Source: Archaeoglobi archaeon (GTDB taxonomy: Archaea > Halobacteriota > Archaeoglobi > Archaeoglobales > Archaeoglobaceae). From it: a stretch of DNA of 9,147 bases. Location of the stretch: the NCBI GenBank assembly GCA_004347865.1, contig QNUZ01000087.1:1-9147 (forward strand), given 5' to 3'. The translations under genes and the position numbers were made by a program. Below are positions 6,285-9,147 of the stretch, one piece after another. How positions within the stretch are numbered: position 1 is the stretch's first letter; each line of letters starts with the position of its first letter. The notes under the pieces were generated by a model, which did not search any database, had not been told where the DNA came from, and was given only the letters and a program-made list of their open reading frames with translations.

Positions 6285-6328
6285 AACCAAAACCCTTTTA
6301 TTCTATTTCCAAAAACCAAAACCCTTTT
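6285..6328. repeat. 15-bp direct repeat upstream of the TFB-like gene
   Basis: AACCAAAACCCTTTT occurs at 6285-6299 and 6314-6328, an offset of 29 bp, with no mismatch. A looser copy (AAAACCTTAAAAA) lies at 6265-6277. Two exact copies about 30-70 nt before the start codon suggest an operator or activator site, possibly with TATA activity in the CCCTTTTATT of the first copy. No ribosome site precedes the GTG. Confidence 0.45.
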
Positions 6329-6354
6329 TTTCTGGGGTCTACTTTAATTGTGAC

Positions 6355-7020
6355 GTGGAAGAGATCTGCCCCGAATGCAGTGGAACGGTCGTGGAAAACC
6401 GCGGCATATACTACTGCCGCCGCTGCGGGTTTGTGGTTGGGGTGGAGCTTGTATTCGACTCCGCCCCGCAGAGAGCACAAACTTGGACAGGGAGAATTCT
6501 GCAGAGTGTCGAGAAAAGTTCGGACGGAATTTCCGCAATGCTGAAGCGCAGGGCGAGCTACATAGCAGTGAAGCTCCAGAAAAAGTACCACGTAGGGCAA
6601 AACGTTGCCGCTGTTGCCGGACTGATTGCCGCCCAGGAGGAGCTCGGAATTCAGCCCAGAGTGAAGGCCCCAAAAAGCACGGTAAGGAATGCAAAGGCCG
6701 TTTTAAGGAAGGCTAAGGGGAAGCTATACTCTCCGATGAAAAGAGCGGACATTTTTGCGGATCGCCTTTTTGAGAAGTGCTTGGAGCTCGGAATTCCGCC
6801 CGAGCCGGCCATGGAGATATACAACCGGCACAGAGATCTGCTCGGATCCCTGAAACCCAGCACAGTTGCCTTTGCAGTGGGCTACCTCCTCGGAATGAAG
6901 CTTCCTAAGAGGAGGGCCGCGAAGAGGGTGGCAAGAATACTCGAACTGGCCGAACCCACTCGCACGAATGCTTCCGGGGCAGATCTTGACCACAAAAGGC
7001 CTGAAGAAACCGGGAGGTGA
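6355..7020 (+). CDS. Miniature TFB-like transcription factor
   Basis: Protein of 221 residues; archaeal TFB is about 300 or more. The N-terminus is a zinc ribbon: C5-P-E-C8 and C21-R-R-C24-G-F-V-V, with a shorter loop between the cysteine pairs than in typical TFB. The TFB B-reader region is not recognisable. The rest is helical and basic: about 60-125 (SYIAVKLQKKYHVGQNVAAVAGLIAAQEELG) and about 128-205 (KPSTVAFAVGYLLGMKLPKRRAAKRVARILELAEPTRTNAS) resemble degenerate cyclin-fold repeats of TFB, the second ending in the helix-turn-helix area (compare AEVAGVTEVTIRNRYKEL in true TFBs). It may act as a dedicated initiation factor or a regulator for the pilus genes. The GTG start at 6355 is the first in frame. 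The stop lies inside the ribosome site of the pilin gene 1 nt downstream, so the two are coupled. Confidence 0.65.
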   Translation: MEEICPECSGTVVENRGIYYCRRCGFVVGVELVFDSAPQRAQTWTGRILQSVEKSSDGISAMLKRRASYIAVKLQKKYHVGQNVAAVAGLIAAQEELGIQPRVKAPKSTVRNAKAVLRKAKGKLYSPMKRADIFADRLFEKCLELGIPPEPAMEIYNRHRDLLGSLKPSTVAFAVGYLLGMKLPKRRAAKRVARILELAEPTRTNASGADLDHKRPEETGR

Positions 7021-7021
7021 T

Positions 7022-7471
7022 ATGTTGGAAAGGAAGAGTTTTCTGAAGGATAGAAGAGCTGTGAGCGATGCGCTGGTGATGCTGCTACTGCTCGCGGTTG
7101 GTGCTGTGGTGGTAGCCGGGATAGGATCAGTCCTCCTGACCAAAGCTCCAAAGCAGACGGCCCCCGTAGCATCAGTGGCGGTCGTGCCTACAGCCAATGG
7201 CGTCCTGATAAAGCACGAAGGCGGAGATTCGATATCCTACTCGGACGTCCAGGTCATGGTTTACAGCTATCCATCGATTCAGAACGTTAGCGGCTACCCG
7301 ACAGGCCTCAACAGCACCACAGTTCAATCCCGCACCGAGGTCGGCTCCAATACAATGTTCAACACGGGTGACGTCAGATACATCCCGCTCTCAGCAGGAA
7401 CATATCTGGTCGAGCTGATACACGCTCCGACACAGCAGAAGATCGCCAGTAATGTAGTGACGGTATCCTGA
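7022..7471 (+). CDS. Archaeal type IV pilin (class III signal peptide)
   Basis: Pilin of 149 residues. The short basic leader MLERKSFLKDRR is followed by AVSDALVMLLLLAVGAVV, which corresponds to the AVSPVIG-type hydrophobic N-terminal helix of DUF1628-family archaeal pilins. Cleavage by a prepilin peptidase would fall after Arg12. The soluble part has the family's HEGGDSISYSDVQVMV segment (about 65-80) and two N-glycosylation sequons (Asn88-Val-Ser and Asn97-Ser-Thr), as expected for a surface subunit. It has no cysteine. Start ATG 7022 is chosen because GGAGGTGA (7013-7020) lies directly upstream and because it gives a complete signal; longer starts at 6968 lie inside the TFB-like gene. The pilin family is well supported. 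It is not a VirB2-type pilin, which makes the VirB4 neighbourhood unusual. Confidence 0.87.
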   Translation: MLERKSFLKDRRAVSDALVMLLLLAVGAVVVAGIGSVLLTKAPKQTAPVASVAVVPTANGVLIKHEGGDSISYSDVQVMVYSYPSIQNVSGYPTGLNSTTVQSRTEVGSNTMFNTGDVRYIPLSAGTYLVELIHAPTQQKIASNVVTVS

Positions 7472-7480
7472 AGTCCTTAC

Positions 7481-7496
7481 CTTTTTTTCTTTTTTC
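7481..7496 (+). terminator. T-rich terminator between pilin and secretion ATPase
   Basis: CTTTTTTTCTTTTTTC begins 10 nt after the pilin stop. Two 6-7-nt T-runs are a good archaeal terminator. If partial, it would give much pilin RNA and less read-through into the ATPase gene. Confidence 0.55.
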
Positions 7497-7499
7497 AGG

Positions 7500-8945
7500 G
7501 TGCGGAGAATGATAAAACCAGGGATTGAATTCCTGTTCAGGATCAAGTTAGATAGGAGAAGAGAAAAAGAGAAGATCCAAGTCGATTTTTCCTCTTCCCC
7601 TCCTCTACCCGAACCACCTCTGAATGCGGTGGAGTGCTACGATGTTGACGGTGCGAAAGTAGCGATCACTCCTAATAAGTACGTCCTCCTCCAGCCGGAA
7701 ATCCCGGAGGGTTTTGAAAAGATCCTGAAGGAGGTTATATTCCGCTTTTCAATCTCTCAAGAGGGCAGGCCCGAGGACAGGCTGATGAGGGCTTTTCTCA
7801 GCGTTGCAGAAGAGAAGAAGATTCCCCCGCAGCAGGCCAGAAGCTGCTGGTACCACCTTTACAACTTCGCCTTCAGGGCGGGGAGGATCACACCGCTGCT
7901 GAGCGATCCGAACGTCGAGGACATAGCCTGCAGCGGTGCGAACAAGCCAGTATATGTTTTTCACAGCAGGTACGGTTATATTCCTACCAATATTGTTTTT
8001 TCTGATGTAGAGCTCCTCAATTTTGTTCATTCTCTTGTGCAGAAGACTGGGGCCACGCTGAGCTATGACAGCCCGATCGCCGATGCAACCCTCTACGACG
8101 GCAGCAGGCTGAACGCAACGATAAGCATCTCCAGAGAGGCAAGCTTCGTGATAAGAAAATCCAAGAAGACTCCCCTCACCCCAAAGATGCTGATAGATAA
8201 GGGAACCTGGACTCCCGAGATCGCGGCCCTACTATGGCTCGCACTCGAGAGCAGGTGCTCGCTCATGTTCATAGGGGCAACTGCAAGCGGGAAGACGACG
8301 GCGATGAACGCGGCCGCATTCTTCATCCCGCCACACTCCAGGATCGTCAGCATCGAGGATACATTCGAGCTCTGGCTCCCGCACGAGAACTGGACCGCCA
8401 TGATAACCAAGGGGAGCATCACACAGCTTGACCTCCTGAAAGCCGCCTTAAGGCAGAGGCCCGAGTACATCATCGTCGGCGAGGCCAGGGGGGTCGAGGT
8501 TAGGGAGATGTTCACGGCAATGGGCACCGGGCACACGACGCTCACGACGTTCCACGGCGGCGATGTGATGAGCGTTCTCAGGAGGCTAACGGGCGAAACG
8601 CTGGGGATAAAGCACGACCAGCTCATGCTCCTCGACTTCATAATCACCCTGAGCCTTGTCGGCACGAGGAGGATCTGCACAAGCGTGACTATGATCTCCT
8701 CCGAGGGTGAGCAGAGGCTTCTGGGCCCGCTCTTCGGGACGGATGTAGCATGCTATTCCGTCGAGGAGGGAGCACACAGGATTGACCGTCTGGCAGCGGC
8801 CCTTGATAAGATCAGCCAGAAGAGTTTGAAACCGAAGAAGGCCATGAGAGACTCTTTCGAGGAGAAGGTGAATACACTTCAGAATGCCCCTGCGGACTAT
8901 CTGCCCTTCAAGAAGTACATAGCCAGGCTCGGAGGTGGCGCATGA
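7500..8945 (+). CDS. VirB11/GspE/TadA-type secretion ATPase
   Basis: Hexameric traffic ATPase of archaeal pilus and secretion systems, 481 residues. An N-terminal domain (to about 125) leads into the family signature GRITPLLSDPNVEDIAC (128-144). The catalytic core has Walker A GATASGKTT (259-267), the Asp box SIEDTFEL (284-291), Walker B EYIIVGEARG (322-331) and a His box MGTGHTTLTTFHGGD (341-355). All motifs are present, so it should be active. In these systems it polymerises or retracts pilin with a polytopic membrane platform protein, which is not in the window and may follow downstream. Start: GTG 7500 directly follows the T-rich terminator. ATG 7509 is an alternative, with GGAG too close to serve as a ribosome site. 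The end overlaps the next gene by 4 bp (ATGA). Between VirB11 and the archaellum/pilus ATPases, the closest subfamily cannot be settled by eye. Confidence 0.88.
   Translation: MRRMIKPGIEFLFRIKLDRRREKEKIQVDFSSSPPLPEPPLNAVECYDVDGAKVAITPNKYVLLQPEIPEGFEKILKEVIFRFSISQEGRPEDRLMRAFLSVAEEKKIPPQQARSCWYHLYNFAFRAGRITPLLSDPNVEDIACSGANKPVYVFHSRYGYIPTNIVFSDVELLNFVHSLVQKTGATLSYDSPIADATLYDGSRLNATISISREASFVIRKSKKTPLTPKMLIDKGTWTPEIAALLWLALESRCSLMFIGATASGKTTAMNAAAFFIPPHSRIVSIEDTFELWLPHENWTAMITKGSITQLDLLKAALRQRPEYIIVGEARGVEVREMFTAMGTGHTTLTTFHGGDVMSVLRRLTGETLGIKHDQLMLLDFIITLSLVGTRRICTSVTMISSEGEQRLLGPLFGTDVACYSVEEGAHRIDRLAAALDKISQKSLKPKKAMRDSFEEKVNTLQNAPADYLPFKKYIARLGGGA
8931..8937 (+). promoter_or_regulatory. Ribosome binding site of the last gene
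   Basis: GGAGGTG lies inside the end of the ATPase gene with 6 nt between GGAGG and ATG 8942. It fixes the start of the following gene and indicates translational coupling. Confidence 0.6.
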
Positions 8946-9147
8946 ATTCGCGCGGGCTTGCAGGCGTACTTGTGGCATCACTCCTCCTTTCGATCATAGC
9001 CAGCGCCTACGTCGTCTACCAGGCACATGGGGTTCCGGGCTACTGCAAGAACGCCGAAAGGAAAATGCTGGAGGACTTCCTGTCGGGATTAAGGGACCTA
9101 GCCGCAAGGCAGAGGAATGTTATCGGCTCGGGAGAAACTTCGGGAGT
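8942..9147 (+). CDS. Membrane-anchored surface or pseudopilin-like protein (partial, 5' part)
   Basis: The first 68 residues are visible before the window ends. MNSRGLAGVLVASLLLSIIASAYVVYQ is a short basic start plus one hydrophobic helix. It is followed by HGVPGYCKNAERKMLEDFLSGLRDLAARQRN, a charged helical stretch typical of extracytoplasmic proteins anchored by an N-terminal helix. The pattern of a helix, then a polar residue cluster and N-A-E with a long helix, resembles archaeal pilin-like proteins encoded near pilin ATPases, but the class III cleavage site is not clear. There is one Cys. The 4-bp ATGA overlap with the ATPase gene and the strong ribosome site make it part of the same operon. 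Function is unassigned beyond a likely role at the cell surface. Confidence 0.6.
   Translation, partial: MNSRGLAGVLVASLLLSIIASAYVVYQAHGVPGYCKNAERKMLEDFLSGLRDLAARQRNVIGSGETSG

Noticed and set aside
7867..7891. A CGCCTTCAGGGCGGGGAGG stretch in the ATPase gene resembling an IS605-type right-end hairpin
   Set aside because: It encodes AFRAGRITP in frame, exactly where the VirB11/GspE family has its GRI-PL motif, so coding constraint explains it and no insertion is needed.
8093..8680. Long minus-strand open frame (195 codons) inside the secretion ATPase gene
   Set aside because: It is antisense to the conserved Walker A to Walker B core, and its Ser/Leu/Val-rich translation is what antisense of a GC-rich gene gives.
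1..9147. CRISPR arrays, tRNA or rRNA genes
   Set aside because: No regularly spaced direct repeats, cloverleaf or rRNA-like segments were seen by reading; the only direct repeat is the two-copy 15-mer at 6285-6328.

Overview
The window is archaeal and most likely from Archaeoglobales (Archaeoglobus/Geoglobus type). The evidence is a TFB-like transcription factor paralogue, a class III signal-peptide pilin, a PGF-CTERM (archaeosortase A) tail, TATA boxes about 20-25 nt upstream of start codons with no leader, strong GGAGGTGA ribosome sites at internal operon genes, and a CydA/CydA' oxidase pair. The family assignments are from reading the sequence; no database search was run.

Left third (1-2940): the 3' end of an unrecognised gene is followed by a promoter with a 22-bp near-palindrome. 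Then comes a two-gene operon for a cytochrome bd-type oxygen reductase in which both subunits are CydA-like (CydA plus the paralogue CydA'), with no CydB.

Middle (2940-3900): this is a scarred accessory patch. It holds a transposase-less relic of about 160 bp resembling IS200/IS605-family ends (nested hairpin on the left, hairpin plus AGCTCAC on the right). A second hairpin followed by almost the same tail lies about 120 bp further on. Next is an intact MNT nucleotidyltransferase antitoxin whose HEPN toxin partner survives only as its first ~14 codons. The toxin is joined directly to the last ~45 codons of a PGF-CTERM surface-protein gene, so two broken genes meet at about 3690.

Right part (3900-9147): this is the most interesting segment, a cluster that looks like a type IV secretion/pilus hybrid. 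It encodes a VirB4-like ATPase, a convergent small two-helix membrane protein with the layout of the VirB3/PrgI family, a miniature TFB-like factor, an archaeal type IV pilin, a VirB11/GspE-type ATPase and the start of a membrane-anchored, pseudopilin-like protein. The pilin is separated from the downstream ATPase by a T-rich terminator, which would let the structural subunit be made in excess. The AT-rich divergent region between the PrgI-like gene and the TFB-like gene carries a 15-bp direct repeat and an imperfect inverted repeat, candidates for binding sites. No relaxase or coupling protein is visible, so the cluster could be a pilus/secretion system, a DNA-exchange apparatus, or a fragment of an integrated conjugative element.
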